A stretch of DNA of 5,697 nt, from the NCBI GenBank assembly GCA_030600625.1, contig JAUVLS010000109.1, forward strand, positions 1-5,697, given 5' to 3'. The DNA comes from Bacteroidales bacterium (GTDB taxonomy: Bacteria; Bacteroidota; Bacteroidia; Bacteroidales; UBA12077). The translations under genes were made by a program, and so were the position numbers. The notes under the pieces are model-generated. The model saw only the letters and a list, made by a program, of their open reading frames with translations, made no database searches and was not told the DNA's origin. Position 1 is the first letter of the stretch. Each line of letters starts with the position of its first letter. This document shows, piece by piece, positions 1 through 5,697 of the stretch.

Positions 1-161
1 CTGTAATTCAAAAATCAGGTTATTTAACTGTAGCAAGTATGAAAGATTCTAGTCCCGGAGCTTTACATCAAAAATTGTGTGGTACAAATAAAAAGCATAA
101 ATTGGGCTTACAAAATCCCAGTCAGGATGATGTAAAAAACTGGATTGAAAACATAAAATAA
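1..161 (+). CDS. lysS: Lysine--tRNA ligase, C-terminal end (partial, 5' end outside window)
   Basis: The reading frame is open from the left edge (first full codon at position 3) to a TAA at 159-161, giving 52 residues. They include LCGTNKKHKLGLQNP and end in DDVKNWIENIK. From memory this matches the extra C-terminal domain, about 70 residues long, that Bacteroidota lysyl-tRNA synthetases carry beyond the class II catalytic core, with its CG-NKK-KL-L-NP signature and a final (V/I)K-WI helix. The full enzyme charges tRNA-Lys with lysine in the cytoplasm. No catalytic motif is in view, so the call rests on this tail plus the following gpsA and pgi, an order known in Bacteroides. The gpsA start follows after 5 bases, which suggests cotranscription. 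The identity is fairly secure but not proven by the visible part. Confidence 0.8.
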   Translation, partial: VIQKSGYLTVASMKDSSPGALHQKLCGTNKKHKLGLQNPSQDDVKNWIENIK

Positions 162-166
162 TTTGA

Positions 167-1162
167 ATGAAGCAAAAACCAAAAGTAGCAATTTTAGGTG
201 GAGGTAGCTGGGCAACTGCTATCATCAAAATGCTTCTCGAAAATGTTGATGATATCAACTGGTATATGAGAAGTACCGAAAAAATTAATTTTATAAAGCA
301 ACATAAACACAATAATTTCTATTTAAGTTCTGTTGCTCTCGACACCAATAAGATTGCTCTCTTTTGTGATATAAGTAAAGCTGTTGAAAATGCTGATATT
401 CTGATTTTTGCTATTCCATCGGCATTTTTAAAAGACGCACTACAGAATTTTAAAGTTGATATCAGTGACAAACTTATTGTATCTGCAATTAAGGGAATTG
501 TCCCTGATGATAATTTAATAATTGGAGAATTCTTTAATCAGCAATATAATGTACCCATGGAATCATTCGTGGTTATTTCGGGCCCCTGCCATGCCGAAGA
601 AGTTGCTCTGGAAAGATTATCATACCTGACAATGGCATCACAGGATTTAAAAAATGCACGTTTAATTGCAGATCTGTTAAGTACACAATACATAAAAACC
701 AGTATTTCTGACGATATTTATGGTACAGAATATTCTGCAGTTCTGAAAAACGTATTTGCTGTTGCGGCAGGAATTTGTCATGGTTTAGGTTATGGCGACA
801 ATTTCAATGCTGTACTTATTTCAAACTCGATACAGGAAATAAAACGTTTTGTTGATGCTATTCATCCTATTACACGTGATATACAAAGTTCAGCATATTT
901 AGGTGATTTAATGGTTACAGCTTATTCACAGTTTAGTCGAAACAGAACTTTTGGCAATATGATTGGCAAAGGCTATTCTGTTAAATCGGCTCAACTGGAA
1001 ATGAATATGATTGCAGAAGGCTATTATGCCGTGAAATCTATCATGGAAATAAATAAAAAATATATTGTAAACATGCCAATTACCGAAGCTGTATACAATA
1101 TATTATATGAAAAGATATCTCCTGCCATTGAAATAAAGTTGCTTACTGAGAATTTAAGATAG
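167..1162 (+). CDS. gpsA: NAD(P)H-dependent glycerol-3-phosphate dehydrogenase
   Basis: This cytoplasmic enzyme reduces dihydroxyacetone phosphate to sn-glycerol-3-phosphate, the backbone precursor of phospholipids. The 331-residue length is normal for the family. An N-terminal Rossmann fold starts at residues 7-18 with VAILGGGSWATA, the dinucleotide-binding glycine loop. SAIKG (106-110) and SGPCHAEE (138-145) follow; they correspond to ATKG and SGP-FA-E in other GpsA proteins. The all-helical C-terminal domain carries the catalytic lysine in VLKNV (K194), then GDL (246-248), the substrate-phosphate motif SRNR (257-260) and AEG (283-285). ATG at 167 is the natural start because the Rossmann strand begins seven residues later. 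There is no Shine-Dalgarno sequence. The gene follows lysS after 5 bases and is probably in the same transcript. The third loop position is Ala (GSWA rather than GSWG), which I recall as usual in Bacteroidota. Nothing is missing. Confidence 0.96.
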   Translation: MKQKPKVAILGGGSWATAIIKMLLENVDDINWYMRSTEKINFIKQHKHNNFYLSSVALDTNKIALFCDISKAVENADILIFAIPSAFLKDALQNFKVDISDKLIVSAIKGIVPDDNLIIGEFFNQQYNVPMESFVVISGPCHAEEVALERLSYLTMASQDLKNARLIADLLSTQYIKTSISDDIYGTEYSAVLKNVFAVAAGICHGLGYGDNFNAVLISNSIQEIKRFVDAIHPITRDIQSSAYLGDLMVTAYSQFSRNRTFGNMIGKGYSVKSAQLEMNMIAEGYYAVKSIMEINKKYIVNMPITEAVYNILYEKISPAIEIKLLTENLR

Positions 1163-1277
1163 TTTATTATCGCACTTTAAATTTAATGTGATTCAGCTTG
1201 TGGAAATGGGATAATGAGAATATTATTTATTCAATAATCTAAAATACCAATTATTCAAAATAAAAAAATTATTTGTC
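1163..1277. promoter_or_regulatory. gpsA-pgi intergenic region with a near-palindrome
   Basis: This is a 115-base AT-rich gap without an ORF. At 1173-1190 lies CACTTTAAATTTAATGTG, which is symmetric at 16 of 18 positions around a perfect TTAAATTTAA core. A second short symmetry, GAATA-5-TATTC, lies at 1218-1232. The gap is long compared with the 5 bases between lysS and gpsA, so pgi may have its own promoter here, but I found no clear Bacteroidota -7 box (TAnnTTTG) with a matching -33 element. The 18-base symmetry could be an operator or a weak hairpin. It lacks a GC-rich stem followed by a T-run, so it is not a standard intrinsic terminator. Confidence 0.35.
1172..1191 (+). repeat. Short dispersed repeat, copy 1 (near-palindromic)
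   Basis: The 20 bases from GCACTTTA to AATGTGA match 3089-3108 at 17 positions. The differences are AA versus GG in the centre and G versus A near the 3' end. This copy is close to a perfect inverted repeat (CAC...GTG around TTAAATTTAA) and lies 86 bases before the pgi start. In sequence this AT-rich, such a match may be chance. Confidence 0.3.
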
Positions 1278-2621
1278 ATGAAACATTTACAAGTCGATTT
1301 AAAAAATGCATTATCGTTTATTGACAAGAATAATTTTAATAACTATGACAAACTGGTTAAAGATCAGAACAAAAAATTAATTAACAAGACAGGTAAAGGA
1401 AACGACTTTTTGGGTTGGGTAAACCTGCCAAATATTATTTCAAGCGATCTAATATCAGAGATTAATGAAACAGCAAAACAATTGCGGGAAAAATCAGACG
1501 TAATTGTAGTTATCGGAATCGGAGGATCATATCTTGGAGCAAAAGCAGTTATTGAAGTATTATCAGGACAGTTTGATCATTTAAAACAAGAAAGAAAGAA
1601 TCCACACATTCTTTTTGCCGGTCACAACTTATCAGAAGATTATCATTATGAACTTTTAGATTTTTTAAACGATAAAAAATATTCGCTCGTTGTTATTTCA
1701 AAGTCGGGTACCACTACAGAACCAGCCATTGCCTTTCGCCTGCTTAGAAAAGATCTTGAAAACAGATTTGGTAAACAAGAAACTTCAAACCGAATTATTG
1801 CAATAACAGATGCTTCAAAAGGTGCTTTGCGAAATATGGCAGAACAAGAAAATTATAAGTCATTTATTATTGATGATAATATTGGTGGCCGATATTCTGT
1901 ATTAACTCCAGTAGGATTACTTCCTATTGCCTGCGCCGGATACAATATTGAAGAGCTCCTTAATGGTGCAAAATCAATGTTTGAGAACTCACAAAACAAT
2001 TCGTTCGAAGAAAATCCTGTTTATCAATATGCTGCTATAAGACATGCACTTTATTCAAGAAATAAAACAACAGAAATTCTTGCAAACTATGATCTCAGAT
2101 TAAATTATATAGCCGAATGGTGGAAACAGTTATTTGGTGAGAGCGAAGGGAAAGAAAACAAAGGCATTTTCCCGGCAAGTGTAAGTTTCACTACGGATCT
2201 ACATTCTTTAGGTCAATATGTTCAGGAAGGCTTACGAAACATATTCGAGACAGTAATTTCAGTTGAAAAAACTAAATTCAACCTAAAAATACCTGATGAC
2301 AAAGACAACTTCGATAAGTTAAATTATCTTGCAAGCAAACCTATCGATTACGTAAATAAAATGGCCGAACTAGGTACAAAGCTTGCACATATTGACGGGA
2401 ATGTTCCAAACATTAAAATTACTATACCTGAAATAACAGAATATTATATCGGGCAACTTATATATTTCTTTGAAAAATCTTGTGCAATAAGTGGTTATTT
2501 GCTGGATATCAATCCTTTTGATCAGCCAGGTGTAGAAGCTTATAAAAATAACATGTTTGCTTTGTTAGAAAAACCGGGATTTGAGGAAGAAAGCAGAAAG
2601 ATAAAAAATCGTATCAGTTAA
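1278..2621 (+). CDS. pgi: Glucose-6-phosphate isomerase
   Basis: This cytoplasmic enzyme interconverts glucose-6-phosphate and fructose-6-phosphate in glycolysis and gluconeogenesis. At 447 residues it belongs to the compact Bacillus-like form of the family rather than the roughly 550-residue E. coli form. Two SIS sugar-isomerase domains are present. The first has the glycine loop GIGGSYLGAK (80-89) and the phosphate-binding loop SKSGTTTEP (141-149). Family signature 1 is DNIGGRYSVLTPVG (200-213), and signature 2 is GYLLDINPFDQPGVEAYK (406-423). The catalytic residues are visible: E290 in GESEGKENKG, H309 in DLHSLGQ and K423. These line up within two positions of E290, H311 and K425 as I recall them for the Geobacillus stearothermophilus enzyme. 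ATG at 1278 is preceded by AATTATTTGTC and no Shine-Dalgarno sequence. The stop codon interlocks with that of the convergent minus-strand gene. Confidence 0.97.
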   Translation: MKHLQVDLKNALSFIDKNNFNNYDKLVKDQNKKLINKTGKGNDFLGWVNLPNIISSDLISEINETAKQLREKSDVIVVIGIGGSYLGAKAVIEVLSGQFDHLKQERKNPHILFAGHNLSEDYHYELLDFLNDKKYSLVVISKSGTTTEPAIAFRLLRKDLENRFGKQETSNRIIAITDASKGALRNMAEQENYKSFIIDDNIGGRYSVLTPVGLLPIACAGYNIEELLNGAKSMFENSQNNSFEENPVYQYAAIRHALYSRNKTTEILANYDLRLNYIAEWWKQLFGESEGKENKGIFPASVSFTTDLHSLGQYVQEGLRNIFETVISVEKTKFNLKIPDDKDNFDKLNYLASKPIDYVNKMAELGTKLAHIDGNVPNIKITIPEITEYYIGQLIYFFEKSCAISGYLLDINPFDQPGVEAYKNNMFALLEKPGFEEESRKIKNRIS

Positions 2622-3046
2622 TTTTCAATTTTAACATTAATTTTTGAAAGTTTATCGTTGATCAAGACCATTTTATTCATATTCTTGAATGAAAAAAAAT
2701 CCTGATCTTCGTTTAGAAAATAATATATTTTTAAAGTATTTTTTAAGATTTCCCGACTTTCACGTAAATTATTCTGTTCTAAAAGTATATCTCCTTTTTC
2801 ATTAAGAATTTCAGCCAATGAAACTATCTGCTCCAAAGATAATCCCTTTTCTGTTTTTAAAGCATCAACCAGAAAATCTTCCGAAATTGAATACATAAAA
2901 TCCGAATCGCATTCGAAATAATTTAACAAAGTTTCATCAATTTTTTCAAGAGCCTCTCTAAATCGACCTTTCTTCCTTAATTCAATCAATAAGGAAAGCA
3001 CTTCTGATACTTCATCAATTAACTTTAATATTTTTTCGTTTTCCAC
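2618..3046 (-). CDS. Small TPR-like protein of unknown function
   Basis: This encodes a 142-residue, highly charged, predicted all-helical cytoplasmic protein without signal peptide or membrane segment. Two stretches fit the tetratricopeptide pattern loosely. Residues 17-45 contain KKGRFREALEKIDETL. Residues 75-108 contain AEILNEKGDILLEQNNLRES, with G85, L88, S97 and L101 at the conserved G8, Y11, A20 and F24 positions. Between them is a segment around ECDSDFMYSISEDFLVDALK (45-64). The layout recalls small uncharacterised proteins in which 'EAL--ID--L' is followed by a serine/leucine-rich linker and a second TPR; I cannot name the family. The start is GTG at 3046-3044: an in-frame TAA lies two codons upstream and no ATG precedes it. 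No Shine-Dalgarno sequence is present. The stop overlaps the pgi stop. It is likely a real gene, given its coherent charge pattern and its fit between neighbours. Its role is unknown; protein-protein interaction is an inference from the TPR-like pattern. Confidence 0.8.
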   Translation of the reverse strand: MENEKILKLIDEVSEVLSLLIELRKKGRFREALEKIDETLLNYFECDSDFMYSISEDFLVDALKTEKGLSLEQIVSLAEILNEKGDILLEQNNLRESREILKNTLKIYYFLNEDQDFFSFKNMNKMVLINDKLSKINVKIEN

Positions 3047-3294
3047 TATTTAATTAAAGTTTTAGATTATTAAATAGTAAGATGGTTGGCACTTTAGGTT
3101 TAATGTAAATATATAAATCTTTAATAAGAATGTCGAGTTTGAAAAATGTTTTTTGACCAACCAATTAAATTTATTTATTAAAATAACTTCTGGTCACATA
3201 AAACTCTTTTCAATCAATAATTATCATCATAAATACCTATTTTTCTTTTTTTAAATTCATTTGCTTATTTTTACCGCCATTAAAATTTGACCAT
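3047..3294. promoter_or_regulatory. Divergent intergenic region between the TPR-like gene and the transporter gene
   Basis: This stretch of 248 very AT-rich bases separates genes that point away from each other, so it should hold both promoters. I could not find a full TAnnTTTG/-33 pair on either strand; TATATTTA on the minus strand (about 3109-3116) is only a partial match to the -7 box. Visible structure: TGGTTGG (3083-3089) is inverted at CCAACCA (3157-3163), and TGACCA (3154-3159) is inverted at TGGTCA (3191-3196). A T-rich tract lies at 3239-3252. The frame before the transporter start stays open back to a TAA at 3199 but contains no ATG, GTG or TTG. No extra gene is supported. Confidence 0.4.
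3089..3108 (+). repeat. Short dispersed repeat, copy 2
   Basis: GCACTTTAGGTTTAATGTAA matches 1172-1191 at 17 of 20 positions in the same orientation, but has lost most of the dyad symmetry. It lies about 43 bases upstream of the GTG start of the minus-strand TPR-like gene, a plausible place for a promoter or operator. Both copies are intergenic, which is the only support for function beyond the match itself. Confidence 0.3.
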
Positions 3295-4236
3295 ATGTTT
3301 TCAGATTCATTAGAAATATTGGACAATATTCGTTTAAACTTTAATCCGGAGGGTCTATTCTTTTTAAACATTACCCTTGCTTTTGTTATGTTTGGAGTAG
3401 CACTTGAATTAAAAACAGAGAAGTTTAAAAAAGTTTTTGCCAATCCCAAATCGGCAATTATAGGTATTGTCGCTCAGTTTTTCCTTCTACCACTTCTAAC
3501 ACTCGGTTTGATTTTACTAATTAATCCCTCACCTAGCATTGCATTAGGAATGATATTAGTAGCTGCTTGTCCCGGAGGAAATATTTCCAATTTTATGACC
3601 GCTTTAGCTAAAGGGAATACAGAATTATCAGTAAGCCTGACAGCAGTTGCAGATTTCTCAGCAGTAATCATGACACCTTTAAACTTTGCATTTTGGGGAG
3701 GTATTTATGCAGCATTATATTCTAAAGGATCAGGATTAATAATTCCTATTGAAATAGATCCTGTTGAAATGTCTAAAACAATGTTTATTTTACTTGGTGT
3801 TCCTTTAACAATTGGAATGTTATTTTCATATAAATTTCCAAAAACCACTTCGAAAATTGTCAAACCAATTAAAATTGCTTCAATAGTTATTTTTGCCGGT
3901 TATGTAATTGTAGCCCTTACCTTAAACTGGGAGTATTTTTTAAAGTATGTACATTTGGTTTTTTTAATTGTATTTATACATAATGCCCTCGCATTAATGA
4001 CCGGATTTTCTGTAGCTTCACTTTTTAAACGTAATAAAAATGACGTTAGAACAATAACAATTGAAACAGGCATACAAAATTCAGGCCTTGCACTTGTTTT
4101 AATTTTTAATCCCAATTTGTTTAATGGACTGGGCGGCATGGCATTTATTGCTGCTTTATGGGGTATCTGGCATATTATATCCGGGTTAGGTATAGCTACA
4201 ATAATGTCGAAAAAACCAATTAAAATAATTAACTAA
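3295..4236 (+). CDS. Sodium/bile-acid symporter (BASS/SBF) family transporter
   Basis: This encodes a 313-residue, very hydrophobic inner-membrane protein of the BASS family, which couples sodium entry to uptake of organic anions. Hydrophobic segments fall near residues 21-39, 53-77, 82-94, 112-141, 161-178, 191-209, 218-241, 253-271 and 278-304, fitting the ten-helix fold with two broken crossing helices. Family motifs are FGVALELK (33-40), CPGGNISNFM (92-101) and ETGIQNSGLAL (257-267). Compared from memory with the Neisseria meningitidis homologue ASBT-NM, the sodium-site side chains are all present: S98, N99, S112, T116 and E257 for site 1, and Q61, E257 and Q261 for site 2. It is therefore likely a working sodium symporter. 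The substrate cannot be told: family members move bile acids, pyruvate, pantothenate and other anions. ATG at 3295 is the only start in the open frame. The gene ends in TAATAA, 6 bases before the acyltransferase, so the two are probably cotranscribed. Confidence 0.93.
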   Translation: MFSDSLEILDNIRLNFNPEGLFFLNITLAFVMFGVALELKTEKFKKVFANPKSAIIGIVAQFFLLPLLTLGLILLINPSPSIALGMILVAACPGGNISNFMTALAKGNTELSVSLTAVADFSAVIMTPLNFAFWGGIYAALYSKGSGLIIPIEIDPVEMSKTMFILLGVPLTIGMLFSYKFPKTTSKIVKPIKIASIVIFAGYVIVALTLNWEYFLKYVHLVFLIVFIHNALALMTGFSVASLFKRNKNDVRTITIETGIQNSGLALVLIFNPNLFNGLGGMAFIAALWGIWHIISGLGIATIMSKKPIKIIN

Positions 4237-4242
4237 TAAAAT

Positions 4243-5595
4243 ATGGCTATAAGCAGAGAAACTATCGAGAAAAAACATCTAATATATGGATTATTCAGGC
4301 CTTATGTTGATATAGTTACAAAAACATATTTCAGAACAACAGTTTATAATTTTGAAAATGTACCAAAAGATGATATCATAATATACGCACCAAATCATCA
4401 GAATGCTTTAATGGATGCATTGGCAATATTGGCAACTGTTAAAACGCAACCCGTATTTTTATCAAGAGCAGATATTTTTAAAAAGAAAACAATAAACAAG
4501 ATTTTAACTTTTCTTAAAATGTTACCTATTTATAGAATCCGCGATGGTAAAGAAAATTTAAAAAATAATGATGCTACTTTTCAAAAAACAATTGATGTAT
4601 TAAAAAATAAAAACGGCCTGGTTATTTTACCTGAAGGTACTCATGCAGGATTAAGAAAATTAAAACCTTTAAAAAAAGGTATTTTGCGAATTGCATTTGA
4701 AGCAGAGGAAGCAAATAATTTTAAGCTAAATATCAAAATTATTCCTGTCGGACTGGACTGGAGTAATTATATTAATTTCCGTAGTAAATTGTTTGTTTAT
4801 TATGGCGAACCAATATGTGTATCGGATTACTACGATGAGTATAAAAAGAATCCTCCACGTGCAAGGAATTTATTTCAGAAAAAACTATCTGAAGAATTAA
4901 AGAAATACATGATTCATATCGAAAATGAGGAATATTATGATATGTTTGATAATATCAGGTATATCTACCTTCCTCAGATGATTAAAAAAATGGGGTTTAA
5001 AAATAAAAACCAACCCAACCAGCTTTTTGCCCAGCAAAATATTATTAAACAATTAAATGATTTTGCAGACAAGAATCCAGAAGAAGCAAAAGAACTAAAT
5101 GAAAAAACTCTAAGATATTCAGAACTCCTTAATAAATTAAAATTTAGGCATTGGGTTATTCAAAAACCTAAGTTCTCTACTCTGGGAATTATTGGACAAG
5201 CTTTACTGGCAATTTTATTCTTGCCATTATGCTTATATGGTGGCATTTTAAATTATTTACCATACAAAATTCCTGTTTTAGCAACAAAAAAAGTAAAAGA
5301 CCCACAGTTTTTAAGCTCATTCAGAAGTGTTATCGCATTACTTCTTTTCCCAATCTATTACATAATACTTATTATAGTTGGATTATCTGTATTAAAACCC
5401 TGGTGGCTACAAGTTGTCGTTCCTGTTAGTTTGCCTTTTGCAGGATTATTTGCATTTCATTATTATATTGAAGTTAAAAAAATGTTTGCTCGATTAAGAT
5501 TTAATCTAAAAACACGGTTTAAAAATAACGATTTAACTGAACTAAAAGATCATTATAAATTTATTGTTCAAAAGATGGATGGTATTACAAAATAA
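4243..5595 (+). CDS. Membrane-associated PlsC-type glycerolipid acyltransferase
   Basis: This 450-residue protein transfers a fatty acyl group, most likely to glycerol-3-phosphate or a lysophospholipid at the membrane. The PlsC-like domain spans about residues 30-230. Motif I is NHQNALMD (51-58), motif II is around LPIYRIRDG (94-102), motif III is PEGTH (130-134) and motif IV is IIPVG (166-170). In motif I five residues separate H52 and D58, instead of the usual four. About 140 hydrophilic residues follow. Membrane segments lie near 314-336, 359-383 and 387-408, and the tail is rich in Lys and Arg. The protein is much longer than classical PlsC (about 240 residues). Its layout and shifted motif recall a Bacteroidota group and the fungal Gpt2/Sct1 glycerol-3-phosphate acyltransferases, though this comparison is from memory. 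The start lies 6 bases after the transporter stop; no Shine-Dalgarno sequence is present. Acyl acceptor and donor are not known, so no gene symbol is given. Confidence 0.9.
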   Translation: MAISRETIEKKHLIYGLFRPYVDIVTKTYFRTTVYNFENVPKDDIIIYAPNHQNALMDALAILATVKTQPVFLSRADIFKKKTINKILTFLKMLPIYRIRDGKENLKNNDATFQKTIDVLKNKNGLVILPEGTHAGLRKLKPLKKGILRIAFEAEEANNFKLNIKIIPVGLDWSNYINFRSKLFVYYGEPICVSDYYDEYKKNPPRARNLFQKKLSEELKKYMIHIENEEYYDMFDNIRYIYLPQMIKKMGFKNKNQPNQLFAQQNIIKQLNDFADKNPEEAKELNEKTLRYSELLNKLKFRHWVIQKPKFSTLGIIGQALLAILFLPLCLYGGILNYLPYKIPVLATKKVKDPQFLSSFRSVIALLLFPIYYIILIIVGLSVLKPWWLQVVVPVSLPFAGLFAFHYYIEVKKMFARLRFNLKTRFKNNDLTELKDHYKFIVQKMDGITK

Positions 5596-5697
5596 GAAAG
5601 GGAGCTATCAATTTCAGAACTCCTGACTCAGCGTAAAGGCTTTGTCACTATTGTCGGCTGTCATATATCACTTTTTTTTGAATATCGAATAATGATT
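5596..5697. other. Terminal non-coding stretch, content unclear
   Basis: No gene can be identified in these 102 bases. Positions 5601-5670 contain 30 G or C in 70 (43%), more than the surrounding sequence appears to have. CTGACTCAG at 5623-5631 is an odd-centred palindrome. A run of eight T lies at 5672-5679 but has no strong stem in front of it, so an intrinsic terminator for the acyltransferase gene is not supported. On the minus strand all three frames run in from the right edge and stop within 50 bases, so the tail of a convergent gene is possible but untestable here. An ATG at 5692 is too close to the edge to judge. Confidence 0.4.

Noticed and set aside
49..312. Minus-strand ORF of 87 codons across the lysS-gpsA junction
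   Set aside because: It lies antisense to the lysS tail and the conserved Rossmann start of gpsA, and its translation has no recognisable domain. It is a shadow ORF.
161..3294. ATTTG shortly before the ATG of gpsA, pgi and the transporter gene, as a possible shared translation or promoter signal
   Set aside because: The distance to ATG varies (1, 2 and 5 bases), it is absent before the acyltransferase and the TPR-like gene, and the word is common in AT-rich sequence. It is also too close to the starts to be a -7 box for leadered transcripts.
3237..4139. Three short minus-strand ORFs within and just before the transporter gene
   Set aside because: They are antisense to conserved BASS motifs. 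Their Pro/Ser/Ala/Lys-rich translations are what the reverse complement of a hydrophobic membrane gene gives.
5229..5429. Plus-strand ORF of 66 codons inside the acyltransferase gene
   Set aside because: It is an out-of-frame reading of the C-terminal membrane segments, without its own support.
5623..5631. CTGACTCAG palindrome as a regulator binding site
   Set aside because: It resembles the eukaryotic AP-1/Gcn4 site, which has no meaning in this bacterial context. A single nine-base palindrome is expected by chance.
5672..5679. T8 run as an intrinsic terminator for the transporter-acyltransferase pair
   Set aside because: No stable stem precedes it. GTCATATATCAC just upstream is only partly symmetric and AT-rich.
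1..5697. A defence system, mobile element, CRISPR array, secretion or biosynthetic cluster
   Set aside because: All the larger frames are explained by housekeeping genes, one transporter, one acyltransferase and one small TPR-like protein. No nuclease, transposase, toxin-antitoxin, repeat-spacer or synthase signature was found on either strand.

Overview
The window is low in G+C (by eye about one third) and looks like a chromosomal segment of a member of the Bacteroidota, probably near Bacteroidales or Marinilabiliales. Three things point there: the gene order lysS-gpsA-pgi, which I know from Bacteroides genomes; Bacteroidota-type variants of the lysyl-tRNA synthetase tail and of GpsA; and starts that are preceded by A/T-rich sequence with no recognisable Shine-Dalgarno motif. 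No transposase, integrase, CRISPR array, RNA gene or phage gene is visible.

Layout. Positions 1-161 hold the last 52 codons of lysS. Five bases later comes gpsA (167-1162), encoding glycerol-3-phosphate dehydrogenase. After a 115-base AT-rich gap comes pgi (1278-2621), encoding glucose-6-phosphate isomerase. A small, probably TPR-like protein of unknown function lies on the minus strand (2618-3046). Its stop codon interlocks with the pgi stop in a shared TTAA. A 248-base divergent intergenic region (3047-3294) then separates this gene from a plus-strand pair: a sodium/bile-acid-symporter (BASS) family transporter (3295-4236) and, six bases later, a membrane-associated PlsC-type acyltransferase (4243-5595) with an unusual HX5D motif. 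The last 102 bases contain no gene that can be identified.

How the genes fit together. GpsA makes sn-glycerol-3-phosphate from dihydroxyacetone phosphate, and Pgi interconverts glucose-6-phosphate and fructose-6-phosphate, so the first half is core translation and central metabolism. The acyltransferase probably acts in glycerolipid synthesis, downstream of the GpsA product in a metabolic sense, but it lies in a separate transcription unit with the transporter. The transporter substrate cannot be read from the sequence; its sodium-site residues are intact.

This is mostly an ordinary housekeeping region. I see no convincing new system. The items most worth a second look are the transporter-acyltransferase pair, the shifted catalytic spacing of the acyltransferase, the unassigned TPR-like protein, and a short near-palindromic sequence that occurs in both main intergenic regions.
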